Shown piece after piece: positions 48,883 through 58,342 of a stretch of DNA of 64,000 nucleotides. The translations under genes were made by a program, and so were the position numbers. The notes beneath the pieces were generated by a model, which saw only the letters and a list, made by a program, of their open reading frames with translations, had not been told where the DNA came from and made no database searches. This DNA comes from Fibrobacter sp. (GTDB lineage Bacteria; Fibrobacterota; Fibrobacteria; Fibrobacterales; Fibrobacteraceae), in NCBI GenBank assembly GCA_017475045.1, contig JAFVGH010000140.1, forward strand, positions 1 to 64,000. Direction: 5' to 3'. Numbering within the stretch: position 1 is the first letter of the stretch; every line of letters begins with the position of its first letter.

Positions 48883-49887
48883 TTATTCCTTCATCCAGTC
48901 CAAATCTTCTTTCACCCACGACCATTCCAGGGTAGATTCGTCCTGCTTGCACACGGCCTTCTTGTAGTCATGAGCCACATAGGCCGTCTTGTCCTTCAAG
49001 GTTTCGCTACAATTCATTTCCGGTTTACCCAGAAGGTCTATCTCGAGGTAATTCACGATGTAGTCAAATCCTTCGGGATCCATGATGCAGCGAACATAGA
49101 AAGAAACATTATAAGCACCAGCATTGGACATATAACGGAGGTTCGATTCACTGCCCCCAATAGTGACACCCTGACTCCTAGTGTAGGTAATGCCTGTACT
49201 AGTCTCCCTCCACGTCGTTGTATCAGAACTCAAGAAATCTATTGCCGCCTCCTCACGATAGGTACGCCAATTCGTTCCACCGGGTAGAGCGCTAAAACCA
49301 GAAGCATTGGTACATTTCTCATAATTTTTTTCACTTGCCCCGGCTTCTATCCACAAGACGCCATCCAACACATCTTCACGGAAAAGAGTCTGCCATTCCT
49401 TCATGCTAGGAACATGCCATCCTGAAGGACACTCAACCTGATAGGCTAGGTACATATCGCCATATTTTTCATCCCTATCATTAGAGTAAAGTGAAATGGA
49501 TCTCATATTTTCCGCCATCCAGGTGTGGTTGCCAATCTTGATGGTCTTGTAAACAATTGGACCATCGTCAGTTTCATCGACCAACTCACCATAGGAAAGG
49601 TTCTTGTTCAAATGCTGCCAAGCATAGCGTTCACTGGAACTGGATTCTTCTTCGGCAGAAGAGCTAGAAGATTCTTCTTCACCGCCCTCTTCCGCGGCAG
49701 AGGAAGAAACCTCGCCTTCACGGGAATCAGAACTTTCGTCTTCGTCGGAATCGGATGCCGGTTGACTATAGGCGGAGTCCGAAGACGCATTTTCCGGATC
49801 CGGGGACGACGAACTGTCATCCCCACAGGCAGCAAACAGGAATACCAGCGAAAACGGGGCCAATATTTTCAAAAAAACGTTTTTCAT
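48883..49887 (-). CDS. FISUMP-domain lipoprotein
   Basis: The 334-residue product is started at ATG 49887, where AAAGGAAAATG precedes it and the lipoprotein signal ending FLFAAC begins. A 70-residue Ser/Glu-rich linker follows. Then comes a FISUMP domain (Fibrobacter succinogenes major paralogous domain, TIGR02145): TIKIGNHTWMAENM, CPSGWHVPSMKEWQTL, GFSALPGG and YVRCIMD. The last 60 residues form a separate small domain with two cysteines. The domain's function is unknown. A TATATTGG element lies about 41 bases upstream, in the gap shared with the divergent lipoprotein gene. Confidence 0.88.
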   Translation of the reverse strand: MKNVFLKILAPFSLVFLFAACGDDSSSSPDPENASSDSAYSQPASDSDEDESSDSREGEVSSSAAEEGGEEESSSSSAEEESSSSERYAWQHLNKNLSYGELVDETDDGPIVYKTIKIGNHTWMAENMRSISLYSNDRDEKYGDMYLAYQVECPSGWHVPSMKEWQTLFREDVLDGVLWIEAGASEKNYEKCTNASGFSALPGGTNWRTYREEAAIDFLSSDTTTWRETSTGITYTRSQGVTIGGSESNLRYMSNAGAYNVSFYVRCIMDPEGFDYIVNYLEIDLLGKPEMNCSETLKDKTAYVAHDYKKAVCKQDESTLEWSWVKEDLDWMKE

Positions 49888-49955
49888 TGCATTTTCCTTT
49901 GTAAATGGACAAACTAGCGGCACCAATATAAAAAAATAACCTATATTACCGCATT

Positions 49956-50312
49956 ATGAAGAAAACAATCCTACTCCCCATTTTGGCCCTTACGGCCATC
50001 TCCCTCACGGCCTGTGGCGGACACTTCGCCAAGACCCAAACCACTGAACAGCAGAACGCCCCCATGGACTGCACCGGGCTTCACATGAAGAACGCCCAGT
50101 GGCACTTCACCGACGCCAATGGACTTGCCCTAGACGTAAGTGGAACCTGCCACCAGGGTATGAAGCACGGAAACTTCGAATTCCTCGTCGACGGCAAGAA
50201 GGTCGCCGTCACCAAGTTCATCAAGGACAGGGAAGAAAAGACCTCTTGCTCCGCCACCGCCGAAAAGACCAGGGACCCGCTGGAAAAGTGCCTCGCCAAG
50301 GTGGGCAAGTAA
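49956..50312 (+). CDS. Small lipoprotein, function unknown
   Basis: The 118-residue product has a lipoprotein signal ending SLTAC (about 15-19). The mature part has NAQWHFTDANGLALDVSG and GMKHGNFEFLVDGKK, a pattern similar to MORN-like or YwqK-like repeats, and three cysteines besides the lipid one. TATATT (49942-49947) ends eight bases before the ATG without a Shine-Dalgarno site. A strong terminator follows. Confidence 0.7.
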   Translation: MKKTILLPILALTAISLTACGGHFAKTQTTEQQNAPMDCTGLHMKNAQWHFTDANGLALDVSGTCHQGMKHGNFEFLVDGKKVAVTKFIKDREEKTSCSATAEKTRDPLEKCLAKVGK

Positions 50313-50332
50313 TCTTAACCACCTTTGCTAAC

Positions 50333-50357
50333 GAGCCGCGGCAACGCGGCTTTTTTT
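50333..50357 (+). terminator. Intrinsic terminator, overlapping the next promoter
   Basis: GCCGCG GCAA CGCGGC (50335-50350) is followed by seven T. The T-run continues into TATATTGTG (50356-50364), the likely -10 element of the next gene. Confidence 0.88.
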
Positions 50358-50388
50358 ATATTGTGAAAAACACCCGGTAGGAGGCATC

Positions 50389-51453
50389 ATGCAACACACC
50401 CGTGCATTTTACGACAAGAAATACGTCACAGGCGTTTCTCTTGCCCTGATCCTTTGCATCGGAGCGGCCGCCCTTTCTGCCTGTAGCGACGACAGTTCCT
50501 CCAACGTAAGCGACGAGCCGACAAAATCCAGCGAAACAAGCTCCCTGGAAGTAGACGAGAAGAACCACACCCTTACCTGGACAACCGACAACGCCAAGGA
50601 CCTGTGCGTCCTTGAAAGCGGCAACTTCTCATGGAAAACCATCAGCCTCGGTTCCACGACGGAATCTGCCAAGTATGAATTCCGTGGAGACACCCTGGTA
50701 CTTTACCCCCTGGTTTACAACAATGGGGAACGAGAACGATTCGGCCACATGTACACAGGAGGCGAAGCCGGCAATGTCTACGGCACCTGGAAAGACATCT
50801 TCTGCGATTACGACCCGCAAGGAAAGTCCACCTACTGCGCCCAGGGTGCAGCATTCGCCATAAGGACACTCACCCTTTCCAAGGGTAAAAGGATTCTCGA
50901 AACCGAATACGACTTCGAAGGGTACAACGCTTCAAAAAACGACAACCTGATTCTTTCTGAACTGACCGCGGACCTTTTCCGGGCCCTGAAGGGAACCATG
51001 GAACTCTACATCCCGGGCGCGTTCCTGAACGATTCAGCAAGGGTCAAAAGCCTTATTCAAGAATACAAGATTTCCACCACGTCGCAAACCAAGACTTCCA
51101 TCGGTTTCAAGATGGACGGGAAAGAGTTCTCACTCAAGTACACAGACGCCGAAGAAACCCTTGCAAAAGACGGAAGCGGAAGGCTGAACCGAGTCGTAAA
51201 GCTCACGCTATCCACGGGCAAGACCGTCTGCAACCTGGACTTTGAACGGACCTTCATGGAGAAGGACCTGTGCAAGGCTGAAAACAAGGCCTTCCTGGAC
51301 ACGGAAAAAGAAATCGACAATGACGGAAACTACGTCGAACATGCGGTCGCCTACCTGGTTAACAGCCAAGAAGATTTCGAGAAGTGCGTCAGGTCCATCG
51401 CCACGGTTCCAAACAGTAGCGGCAGCGAAGGCTATAACGACGAGCTCAACTAG
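50389..51453 (+). CDS. Lipoprotein, function unknown
   Basis: The 354-residue product has a lipoprotein signal ending ALSAC, followed by a short Asp/Ser linker. The mature part has two beta-rich halves with Asp-rich segments; no family is recognised. GTAGGAGGCATC precedes the start. It converges on the OppF-like gene with a 12-base gap and no terminator hairpin. Confidence 0.65.
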   Translation: MQHTRAFYDKKYVTGVSLALILCIGAAALSACSDDSSSNVSDEPTKSSETSSLEVDEKNHTLTWTTDNAKDLCVLESGNFSWKTISLGSTTESAKYEFRGDTLVLYPLVYNNGERERFGHMYTGGEAGNVYGTWKDIFCDYDPQGKSTYCAQGAAFAIRTLTLSKGKRILETEYDFEGYNASKNDNLILSELTADLFRALKGTMELYIPGAFLNDSARVKSLIQEYKISTTSQTKTSIGFKMDGKEFSLKYTDAEETLAKDGSGRLNRVVKLTLSTGKTVCNLDFERTFMEKDLCKAENKAFLDTEKEIDNDGNYVEHAVAYLVNSQEDFEKCVRSIATVPNSSGSEGYNDELN

Positions 51454-51465
51454 CCTTTTCCGACT

Positions 51466-52272
51466 CTATTTCCGAATTGTCGGTACAGCCTCTAATAGCT
51501 TCTTGGTATATTCGTGCTGCGGGTCGGTCAACACCTTGCGGGATTCTCCCCGTTCCACGACCTTCCCGAAATACATGACCAACACCAGGTCGCTCAAGGC
51601 CCGAACCACCTGCATGTCGTGGCTGATGAACACAATGGAAAGGTTCAGCTCGTTCCGCAGGTCGTCAAGCAGGTGTAAAATCTGGGCCTGTACCGAAACA
51701 TCCAGGGCGCTAGTCACCTCGTCGCACAGCAAAACCTTGGGCCTAACCATCAGGCTCCGGGCTATGCATAGCCTTTGCCGCTGCCCCCCCGAGAATTCGT
51801 GGGGGAACTTTTGGAGCGAACCCACCGGTAGGGAGACCCGCTCCAAAAGCTCCTTTGCCCGTGCTTCCGCCTCAGCAAACTTCACGCCACGGGCAAGCAG
51901 CGGCACTGTCAGAATTTCAGAGACCGTCTGTCTAGGGTTCAAGCTACTGTAGGGGTCCTGGAAAACCATCTGCACCAGGTCCGAGACCCGCCTGCCAGAT
52001 TTTCCGAGACGCCCACTCAAAACATCTTCGCCAAAAAGTCTAAACCGGCCCTGCTCCATAGGGACAAGCCCCACCAAAGATTTCACCAGGGTAGTTTTTC
52101 CGCAACCAGACTCCCCCACGACAGAAAGGATCTTTCCCTGGGGCAAGCTGAAGGACACCCTGTCTACGGCGGTAAAGTAATCCTGAATCTTGCCGAGCAC
52201 ACCTCCACGACGCGGGAAGCGGATCGTCAGATCCTCCACCTCCATCGCAGGAATTTCGGCTATTTCGGACAA
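51466..52272 (-). CDS. ABC ATPase of the oligopeptide/dipeptide importer type (OppF/DppF-like)
   Basis: The 268-residue protein has Walker A GESGCGKTT (about 54-62), the Q-loop in MVFQDPYSSLNPR, which is typical for OppF/DppF, signature FSGGQRQRLCIARS, Walker B VLLCDEVTSALD and FISHDMQVV. The C-terminal zinc or iron-sulfur tail of some relatives is missing. No permease genes adjoin, so it may serve subunits elsewhere, possibly with the binding protein at 36832. It lies six bases after xseB. Confidence 0.92.
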   Translation of the reverse strand: MSEIAEIPAMEVEDLTIRFPRRGGVLGKIQDYFTAVDRVSFSLPQGKILSVVGESGCGKTTLVKSLVGLVPMEQGRFRLFGEDVLSGRLGKSGRRVSDLVQMVFQDPYSSLNPRQTVSEILTVPLLARGVKFAEAEARAKELLERVSLPVGSLQKFPHEFSGGQRQRLCIARSLMVRPKVLLCDEVTSALDVSVQAQILHLLDDLRNELNLSIVFISHDMQVVRALSDLVLVMYFGKVVERGESRKVLTDPQHEYTKKLLEAVPTIRK

Positions 52273-52278
52273 GCGGAA

Positions 52279-52500
52279 CTACCCCTGTTCCTTGAGAGGT
52301 TCTTCATCCAAGCTTTCCAGGGCCTCCTGGACGCTCTGTTCCGTCTTCAGCAGTATCTGACGGCATTTTTTCAGCAGTTCCGTAGCCTCCTTGACCCGCT
52401 CCGAAAGCTCGTCAATACCCATTTCCGAGTTGTCGATACGCTCCAAAATGCTTTCCAAGCGGTCCATGGAGTTCTTATATTCAAGATTTTCTGTGCTCAT
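52279..52500 (-). CDS. xseB: Exodeoxyribonuclease VII small subunit
   Basis: The 73-residue helical protein has the XseB pattern: MDRLESILERIDNSEMGIDELSERVKEA, then a second helix with KTEQSVQEALESL. It forms the stalk of ExoVII with XseA, which is not in this window. TATATT (52508-52513, minus) ends seven bases before the ATG and no Shine-Dalgarno site is present. Confidence 0.9.
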   Translation of the reverse strand: MSTENLEYKNSMDRLESILERIDNSEMGIDELSERVKEATELLKKCRQILLKTEQSVQEALESLDEEPLKEQG

Positions 52501-52529
52501 ATTCGAGAATATAGTTAGATTTAACGGAC
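52501..52529. promoter_or_regulatory. Divergent promoter region for two probably leaderless genes
   Basis: Only 29 bases separate the divergent start codons. For xseB the minus strand has TATATT seven bases before ATG. For the lipoprotein operon the plus strand has TAGATT (52516-52521) eight bases before ATG. The palindrome ATATTC GA GAATAT spans 52499-52512. The layout closely matches the region at 5138-5170. Confidence 0.55.
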
Positions 52530-53231
52530 ATGGATTTCGGCATACGGCATAGGGTCCCTGTTTTCAAGCAGGTCCGTCTCCTCTCGGCGGTGACGGCGGC
52601 ATTCCTGCTTTGCGCCTGCTTGGACATTCCGGACTCCCCCGAACCAAAGAACTCGGCATCCTACGTGACCGTCTATGCCATCCAGGAAGACAAGGCCGAT
52701 TCGGCAAGCCTAAAAATCCACCCCGAAAGTCCGGCCACCTTAAAAGCAGAAGTCTACCCCAAGGACCTGGAACCTGAATTAAAATTTGCCTGGTACAGGG
52801 ATTCCTTATTGGGCAACGGCACAAACTTTTCGATTCCAGCCTATGCAGAAGAAGAATCCATTCCAAACAAGCTTGTGGTAAAAGATGGCGAAGGAAATAC
52901 GGCCACCGTCAACTTCGAAATTACGGTCAATAGCCCGCCTACCTTCACCGAGGATTTTTCACCGGCACAGGGCGACACCCTATATGGCACCCCACGAACT
53001 TCCTTTGCCTTCAGCTGGAAAGCCTTTGACAGCGAAGACCGTTCCCTAGACTATGTTCTGGAACTGGACACGGCACACTACTACGTAGGCGCCCTGGAAA
53101 AAATCCAGCAGTCAGGTCTACAGTCAGGAACTCACGTTTTCCGCGTCATCGTGAAAGATTCGGAAGGCGATACCGACACCCTTCCACTGGTCAAGTTCTA
53201 CGTGGTCGACACTTTGGAGGCGAAAAAATGA
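52530..53231 (+). CDS. Lipoprotein with Ig/PKD-like domains (first of three related genes)
   Basis: The 233-residue product has a lipoprotein signal ending FLLCAC. Two beta-sandwich-like repeats follow: the first ends NTATVNFEITVNSPPTF and the second contains FAFSWKAFDSEDRSLDYVLELD. The same order (x-x-V-x-x-PP linker, then F-x-W-x-x-x-D, then Y-x-L-E) recurs in the next two genes. It opens an operon of five genes. The stop overlaps the next start by four bases. Confidence 0.7.
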   Translation: MDFGIRHRVPVFKQVRLLSAVTAAFLLCACLDIPDSPEPKNSASYVTVYAIQEDKADSASLKIHPESPATLKAEVYPKDLEPELKFAWYRDSLLGNGTNFSIPAYAEEESIPNKLVVKDGEGNTATVNFEITVNSPPTFTEDFSPAQGDTLYGTPRTSFAFSWKAFDSEDRSLDYVLELDTAHYYVGALEKIQQSGLQSGTHVFRVIVKDSEGDTDTLPLVKFYVVDTLEAKK

Positions 53232-54649
53232 TATCTCGCCTTCTAAAAATACGGCTTTTCACCATCATCGCCATGGCGAGCCTTTCTGCGCTCACATCCT
53301 GTAGCGACAGCGATCAGTACCTCTACGATGACGAAGATATGGTCGCCCTCCAGGTCCATGCCGAGATGGCACGCACTTTCGAGATTGATTCGGCACGTGT
53401 CAAGGCAGACACGATTACCTCCAAAGACACCATCGTCTTTATCGGAGAAATCACCCCAAGCAGGCAAGCCCACTACCGCGAGTATTACTGGACCCTGGAT
53501 GGCGAGGATTTTTCCAATGACATGAATTTCCGCAAACCCGTCACGAAGGCCGGCTACCACCAGGTATGTTTCGTCGTGACGGACTACTTTGGCGATACCC
53601 TGCGGGACACCCTACACCTTTGGGTAACGAACCCGCCTACCATAGAGCCCCGGGGGTTCATCCCCGCCATAGGGAGCCAGGGTCTTTCCCCAAAAGAAGG
53701 CATCCACTTCGCCTGGCATGGCTACGACCCGGATTCCATCTCGAAAGTGTATTACCGGCTCGAAATTCAGGAACCTCGAGGTATCCGCTATACCGACGAC
53801 CGAAATCCAAAACTCTATACGGTCGGCCATTCTATCCTGGACACCCTTATCGAAACACCGCACTTCACCTACTGGGACAACTCGAATTTCTACCACCGGC
53901 TAGAAAACTTGAAGTTCTACACCTGGAGTGTCCGCGCCATCAACGAGTTCGGCCAGGAATCGGACAGCCTTATCCAGGGGAATTTCTTCACCAAAGGGAT
54001 TCGGAATGAGGGCGGAGTCCAAACGTTCATCCGTTTCTCCAACGAATCCCTTTACGACCGCTACAGCCGTAATGGAAATATCCATCTTGATATTCTGGAT
54101 TCATTGTCAAATCTGGTCGTTGAGCACGAGATTGGTCTAGACACGAATCAATTCGTCGTTTCGCCGCTGAAACCCGGCAAGTACAGAATTATCGCTAGCT
54201 TGTCGAAGCTTACGGATTTTAACCCCGACACCGCCGATGTAGTGGTTCTACCTGGGGAAATCGCCATTGCAGACACGCTACGGCTGCTGGACACCATTCC
54301 GCCATCCAACAAGTACCTCACCCCTGAAGGTCTAGTCCAAGACGTCGATACCCTGGATTTCAAGGACACCCTCCGATTCTACTTTGAAGAACATGGCGGC
54401 AACTTCTACCAGAATTTTTTCTGGAACGGGCAGGAACTGCGAGGCTCCTCTTTCTTCCGTGAAATTTCCTACAATGAGGACCGGACTGCAGACACAGTCT
54501 TCTTAGTGCTACCCAAGACATACAAGAGCTGGACCTACCAGTTACTGTCCATCAGCGCCTATGACTACAGTGGCAATCTGAATTCTAAGACCTACGTCAT
54601 CAGGCCAAGCCTTGAAAGACCCGAACCGGAAGGAGGCAAAGATGAATAG
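53228..54649 (+). CDS. Lipoprotein with Ig/fibronectin-like domains (second of three related genes)
   Basis: The 473-residue product has a lipoprotein signal ending ALTSC (about 21-25). The first domain ends GDTLRDTLHLWVTNPPT, followed by IHFAWHGYDPDS ... YYRLEIQ, matching the domain pair of the preceding protein. A long C-terminal part adds two more beta domains. It is probably an extracellular or periplasmic binding protein. It overlaps its neighbours by four bases upstream and eight bases downstream, so production is tightly coupled. Confidence 0.7.
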   Translation: MISRLLKIRLFTIIAMASLSALTSCSDSDQYLYDDEDMVALQVHAEMARTFEIDSARVKADTITSKDTIVFIGEITPSRQAHYREYYWTLDGEDFSNDMNFRKPVTKAGYHQVCFVVTDYFGDTLRDTLHLWVTNPPTIEPRGFIPAIGSQGLSPKEGIHFAWHGYDPDSISKVYYRLEIQEPRGIRYTDDRNPKLYTVGHSILDTLIETPHFTYWDNSNFYHRLENLKFYTWSVRAINEFGQESDSLIQGNFFTKGIRNEGGVQTFIRFSNESLYDRYSRNGNIHLDILDSLSNLVVEHEIGLDTNQFVVSPLKPGKYRIIASLSKLTDFNPDTADVVVLPGEIAIADTLRLLDTIPPSNKYLTPEGLVQDVDTLDFKDTLRFYFEEHGGNFYQNFFWNGQELRGSSFFREISYNEDRTADTVFLVLPKTYKSWTYQLLSISAYDYSGNLNSKTYVIRPSLERPEPEGGKDE

Positions 54650-56057
54650 ACCTTTCTTTGCCATTGTCCTCACCTGCTTTTTACTGCTTCTTGCCGGCTG
54701 CCGTGAGGATGCCGTAATTTCCAGGACAGGCATCCAGTTCCTGGAACAAGGAATCCAGGTTTCCTTCTGGAACGACGAGGAACATTTTATCCGGTACTCC
54801 GAGCTACTAGACACGCTCTATATCAATCAAGACGAGACAGTCTTATTCACCGCCATTTATGCACTAAACGGAAACAGCATTTCTTCGGATAGCGCCCTAA
54901 ACCTATACCAGTCTCATTACTGGGAACTCGGCGACAGTACATTTAACTCAACCTCATTCGAATACACCTTTGATTCCACCGGATACCGCTTTGGCGTCTT
55001 GAATACCATTGATTTTGCAGGCGACACCCTGAAAGACACCATCCACATTTTTGTGGGCACACCCCTGAGCATCAACCTCGTAACACCCCCTTTGAACGCA
55101 GGCATTGAACCTTTATCCGACGACTATATCGAACTCAACTGGGATATTTCGGGCATTGATCCCTGGGAAAAATCCAGTTGTGCGGTCTACGCCGCAGTCG
55201 CCGAAGGGGTCTCTCTTTCCAGGAATACCCACTGGCTTGACATTCTGGATTCCGTAAGCGCCATTTCCGAAGGCGACTGTAAAAATGGAATGCGCCTCAA
55301 GGGCCCCCTGATTTCGGAAACGTGGCTCGAAATGAACGGCCTCGACCTCAAGGACACGTCTCTCACGGTCTACTGGGGAGTCAAGGCCACGGCTTACACG
55401 GACTTCGGTTTCGAGGAACAGGCCAAGGACGCATCCTCTTTCAATACAAAATTCACAGAAAAGAATGTTTCCGTTCTCCAAGTCAAGCCCATCTACGAAT
55501 CCCTTACTCCGGGTACCAAGGTTTCCACGAAGATTACCTTGATCAATGCTCGGGGAGATACCCTAAAAACCGTAAACTTTGAAAATCCCAACGAGGCCAT
55601 CAACATCAACGCACAACCCCAAAGCGGGCTACGCATCTACGCATACGAGACGAAACTTACGGACTACGAGGCTACACCCATCACAATCGATGTTCCCGAG
55701 CGTTCCATGCTCCGCCTAGCCGACAGTATCATCTTTACAGACAAGATTCCACCTAAGGCATCTCCAGTAAAGACGGCCCTCGCACTCACCGACAGCGTCC
55801 GGTTCTACTTTATGGACAACGGGTCGGGAATCAACCCCACCCAGAAAAAATTTGTCATTGCCGATTTCGACACCGTCAACGCGGCCTACGAATCAAACAT
55901 CCTTTCTTTTGCCAACCCTTGCCGTAAGGATTGTCAAATAAGGGTTCCTATCCCGGATAACGCCAGGAACCGCAATTCCGAATTGTTCTGGAGAATGGTT
56001 CCGGATAAGGATTCACTCCGGATTACAGGTCCCTTTGTCCAAACGGAGGATCAATAA
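54642..56057 (+). CDS. Lipoprotein with Ig-like domains (third of three related genes)
   Basis: The 471-residue product is started at ATG 54642, preceded by GGAGG and beginning the signal MNRPFFAIVLTCFLLLLAGC. The middle has GDTLKDTIHIFVGTPLS and IELNWDISGIDP, paralogous to the two preceding proteins, and the C-terminal part resembles that of the second (DSIIFTDKIPPKAS compares with DTLRLLDTIPPSN). The family is otherwise unknown. The stop overlaps the next start by one base (TAATG). Confidence 0.7.
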   Translation: MNRPFFAIVLTCFLLLLAGCREDAVISRTGIQFLEQGIQVSFWNDEEHFIRYSELLDTLYINQDETVLFTAIYALNGNSISSDSALNLYQSHYWELGDSTFNSTSFEYTFDSTGYRFGVLNTIDFAGDTLKDTIHIFVGTPLSINLVTPPLNAGIEPLSDDYIELNWDISGIDPWEKSSCAVYAAVAEGVSLSRNTHWLDILDSVSAISEGDCKNGMRLKGPLISETWLEMNGLDLKDTSLTVYWGVKATAYTDFGFEEQAKDASSFNTKFTEKNVSVLQVKPIYESLTPGTKVSTKITLINARGDTLKTVNFENPNEAININAQPQSGLRIYAYETKLTDYEATPITIDVPERSMLRLADSIIFTDKIPPKASPVKTALALTDSVRFYFMDNGSGINPTQKKFVIADFDTVNAAYESNILSFANPCRKDCQIRVPIPDNARNRNSELFWRMVPDKDSLRITGPFVQTEDQ

Positions 56058-56695
56058 TGATTTCCAAGAAAGTCATTCCCGCCCTCCTCCTTCTGCTTTT
56101 GGGACTTAGTTTCGCTGACGAAAGCACTCCTCGGGAGCGTTACCTGCATGTGTCCACCAACCCTTCCGGCGCAGACCTCTATGTAGGCGACGCCCATCCC
56201 AATTTTTCCAGCGCCCCTGATTACCGGATTCCAGCATTTGTCCCCGTCCCCCTGGACAAGGACCAGATTCTCATCACCCTGTTCCGCCCCGATTTCAAGG
56301 ACACGAGCATCAGCGTGACCTTATCCCCGAAGGACACCTCGTTCCTGATCGTAGCCCTTTCGCCCGCCTTTGACGAGACCCTTCTGCAAGAACAGCAAGC
56401 CGATCTCCGTCACCGGAGCAGGCGCAGTCTGGGCCAGCGGCTCATGATAGCCTCCCTAGTTCCACTGGCAGCAAGCGCCGTCGCTGCCGGTGTCACCGCG
56501 TACGAAATCAACAAGGCCAACGACTGCAAAAAAGACATCAAGAACACAGTCATTACATCGGGAGACAACTATCAACAAGACAAAAAGGATTTCAAGGAAT
56601 ACCGCGACAACGCAAAAACAGCCAAAAAAACAACACTAGTTTCCCTTGTAGCTGGCGGTATTATCCTTTCTGTCGGACTCTTGCTATCTTTCTAG
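56057..56695 (+). CDS. PEGA-domain membrane protein (short form)
   Basis: The 212-residue product has a signal peptide (about 1-20), a PEGA-type domain (YLHVSTNPSGADLYVGD ... TLFRPDFKDTSISVTL), then two membrane segments (about 131-152 and 192-211) separated by a charged loop. The C-terminal module (helix, loop containing SGDNYQQDKKDFKEY, helix ending LLLSF) is repeated in the next protein. PEGA domains are thought to bind envelope polymers. Confidence 0.75.
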   Translation: MISKKVIPALLLLLLGLSFADESTPRERYLHVSTNPSGADLYVGDAHPNFSSAPDYRIPAFVPVPLDKDQILITLFRPDFKDTSISVTLSPKDTSFLIVALSPAFDETLLQEQQADLRHRSRRSLGQRLMIASLVPLAASAVAAGVTAYEINKANDCKKDIKNTVITSGDNYQQDKKDFKEYRDNAKTAKKTTLVSLVAGGIILSVGLLLSF

Positions 56696-56702
56696 GTATA
56701 TC

Positions 56703-58253
56703 ATGAAACCCACGAGCCTTGCCTTAATCCTCTTGCTTGTCCAGGTCCTGCTTGCCGCAGAACCACAAGGCCCATCTGTCAATGTGGAACTCCTTTCCGG
56801 CACCAAGCAGAAAGCCCAGTTCCTCGGCATTGTAAACGACACCGTTCAGTTGGGAGGTTTCATCAACAATAAGTTTACCGTGGTCCGAATCGCCAGGGAA
56901 AAGTTCAAGTCCATCGTAGATTCTTCGGGCACGGATTTGCTCCAGGCTCCCACCGCCGATTCCGTTCAGACAGTCCCTTCGGACAGCGCCGCCATTGCAA
57001 GCGATTCTACACAGATTCAACCAGACTCTCTCAAAACAGATGACGCCCCAAAGCCACTCGAACTTTCTTCGCACACCGTTCTGGTAAGCTTTGAAGACGA
57101 AATCGCCGACTCAGCCTTGGTATTGCAGATCAACACTCTTGCGGCAAGGTTCCTTTTGGAAAGTGGCGAAAAAATCCATATTCTCAAGAAAAAAGACATT
57201 CCCGACTGTAGTGACAACATCTGCCTTCAAGAAAAGCTTTCTTCCTTAGGCGCCACAACCATCTACTTTGGAAAAATAGTTTCCGTTCACAAAAAAGATT
57301 CCCTAGAACTCCAGCTTGTACGGGTGGTCTACGAAGAGGAACTGCCCACCCTCTACAAGAGCTCCTTAAAGATTTCCCGTTCCAAGGCCGTAAGCGACCT
57401 CCTTTCTAACGATCAACTACGGATTTTCCTGCTAGAAGCCCAAGGCAAAGACGCCTCTGACCTGAGGGAGAACAAGGGATACCTTTACATCGAGACCGAC
57501 CCCGAAGGGGTGACTCTTTCGATGCCCGAAGAAAATGCACTTTGCAGGTCGCCCTGCACCATTCCCGTCACAGACACAGCCACAGTAACCATCCATGCAT
57601 ACTGGAACGTAGATCAACACCTGTGGGGAGGTTCGGTCACCATGCGTCCGGTCATGGGAGACACCGTAAGGGCCTCTATAAAGCTGAAACGTGTCAATCC
57701 AGAACTACGCATTATCACCAACCCGGCAGGAGCGGAAATTTTCTCCAGCAAGGGCGAAATCACTAAGCACAGCAAGACCATCGGTGTCACGCCAGCTCGC
57801 TACCCCATTCTGGAACCGGGTATTGTCAAATTCAAGCTCCGCAAATTCGGATTCAAGGACACCCTGATGACTGTCTATGTTCCACCAGTCTCCGACGTAA
57901 CCGTCAATGTAAACATGGAACAGGAAAACCAGTTCGGCGAGATTCAGAAGCAACAGGAATGGGAAAAAGCCCGCAAGAAAATCCGTCTGGGCCACACCAT
58001 GATGGGAATCTCTATCGCGCCCATAATCGTAGGCGCCCTGTTCACCTACCTCGGCCAGCTGGATTACGACGATGCCAAGGACATCAAGGACGAACTGAAC
58101 TATTCCGCTACTGTAGGCGGGGAATTCTACCAGGAAAAAGTGAAAGAGAACAAAGACCTGGTTCACGACGGAGACCAGAAAACCATCATAGGTCTTACAC
58201 TCATTGGGGCCGGCATCCTTGTTCTCGGGGTCGGGTTCTTTATTTCTTTCTAG
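56703..58253 (+). CDS. PEGA-domain membrane protein (long form)
   Basis: The 516-residue product has a signal peptide (about 1-19), then a short SH3/Sm-like strand domain (TKQKAQFLGIVNDTVQLGG), a low-complexity Ser/Asp stretch, and an alpha/beta domain (TVLVSFEDEIADSALV ... GATTIYFGKIVSV) resembling periplasmic TolB/CsgG-like N-domains. Two PEGA-type repeats follow (YIETDPEGVTLSMPE; RIITNPAGAEIFSSKG), then the same two-helix module as in the preceding gene (VGGEFYQEKVKENKDL loop, ending GFFISF). It ends the compact operon that starts at 52530. Confidence 0.75.
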   Translation: MKPTSLALILLLVQVLLAAEPQGPSVNVELLSGTKQKAQFLGIVNDTVQLGGFINNKFTVVRIAREKFKSIVDSSGTDLLQAPTADSVQTVPSDSAAIASDSTQIQPDSLKTDDAPKPLELSSHTVLVSFEDEIADSALVLQINTLAARFLLESGEKIHILKKKDIPDCSDNICLQEKLSSLGATTIYFGKIVSVHKKDSLELQLVRVVYEEELPTLYKSSLKISRSKAVSDLLSNDQLRIFLLEAQGKDASDLRENKGYLYIETDPEGVTLSMPEENALCRSPCTIPVTDTATVTIHAYWNVDQHLWGGSVTMRPVMGDTVRASIKLKRVNPELRIITNPAGAEIFSSKGEITKHSKTIGVTPARYPILEPGIVKFKLRKFGFKDTLMTVYVPPVSDVTVNVNMEQENQFGEIQKQQEWEKARKKIRLGHTMMGISIAPIIVGALFTYLGQLDYDDAKDIKDELNYSATVGGEFYQEKVKENKDLVHDGDQKTIIGLTLIGAGILVLGVGFFISF

Positions 58254-58342
58254 AAACAATCCTCCAAAACCGCCTAGAAAACCCGCGCATTCCACTTTAG
58301 CAGGGGTGGGAAAATCCCCCGAAAAAGCTAAATTGTGGTGCG

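Noticed and set aside
52564-52866. 100-codon minus-strand frame inside the first envelope lipoprotein gene
   Set aside because: Shadow of a clear lipoprotein gene; no start-site signals.
58260-58342. Terminator after the PEGA operon (GGGG...CCCCC hairpin at 58304-58321)
   Set aside because: No T-run follows on either strand, so termination there is not supported.
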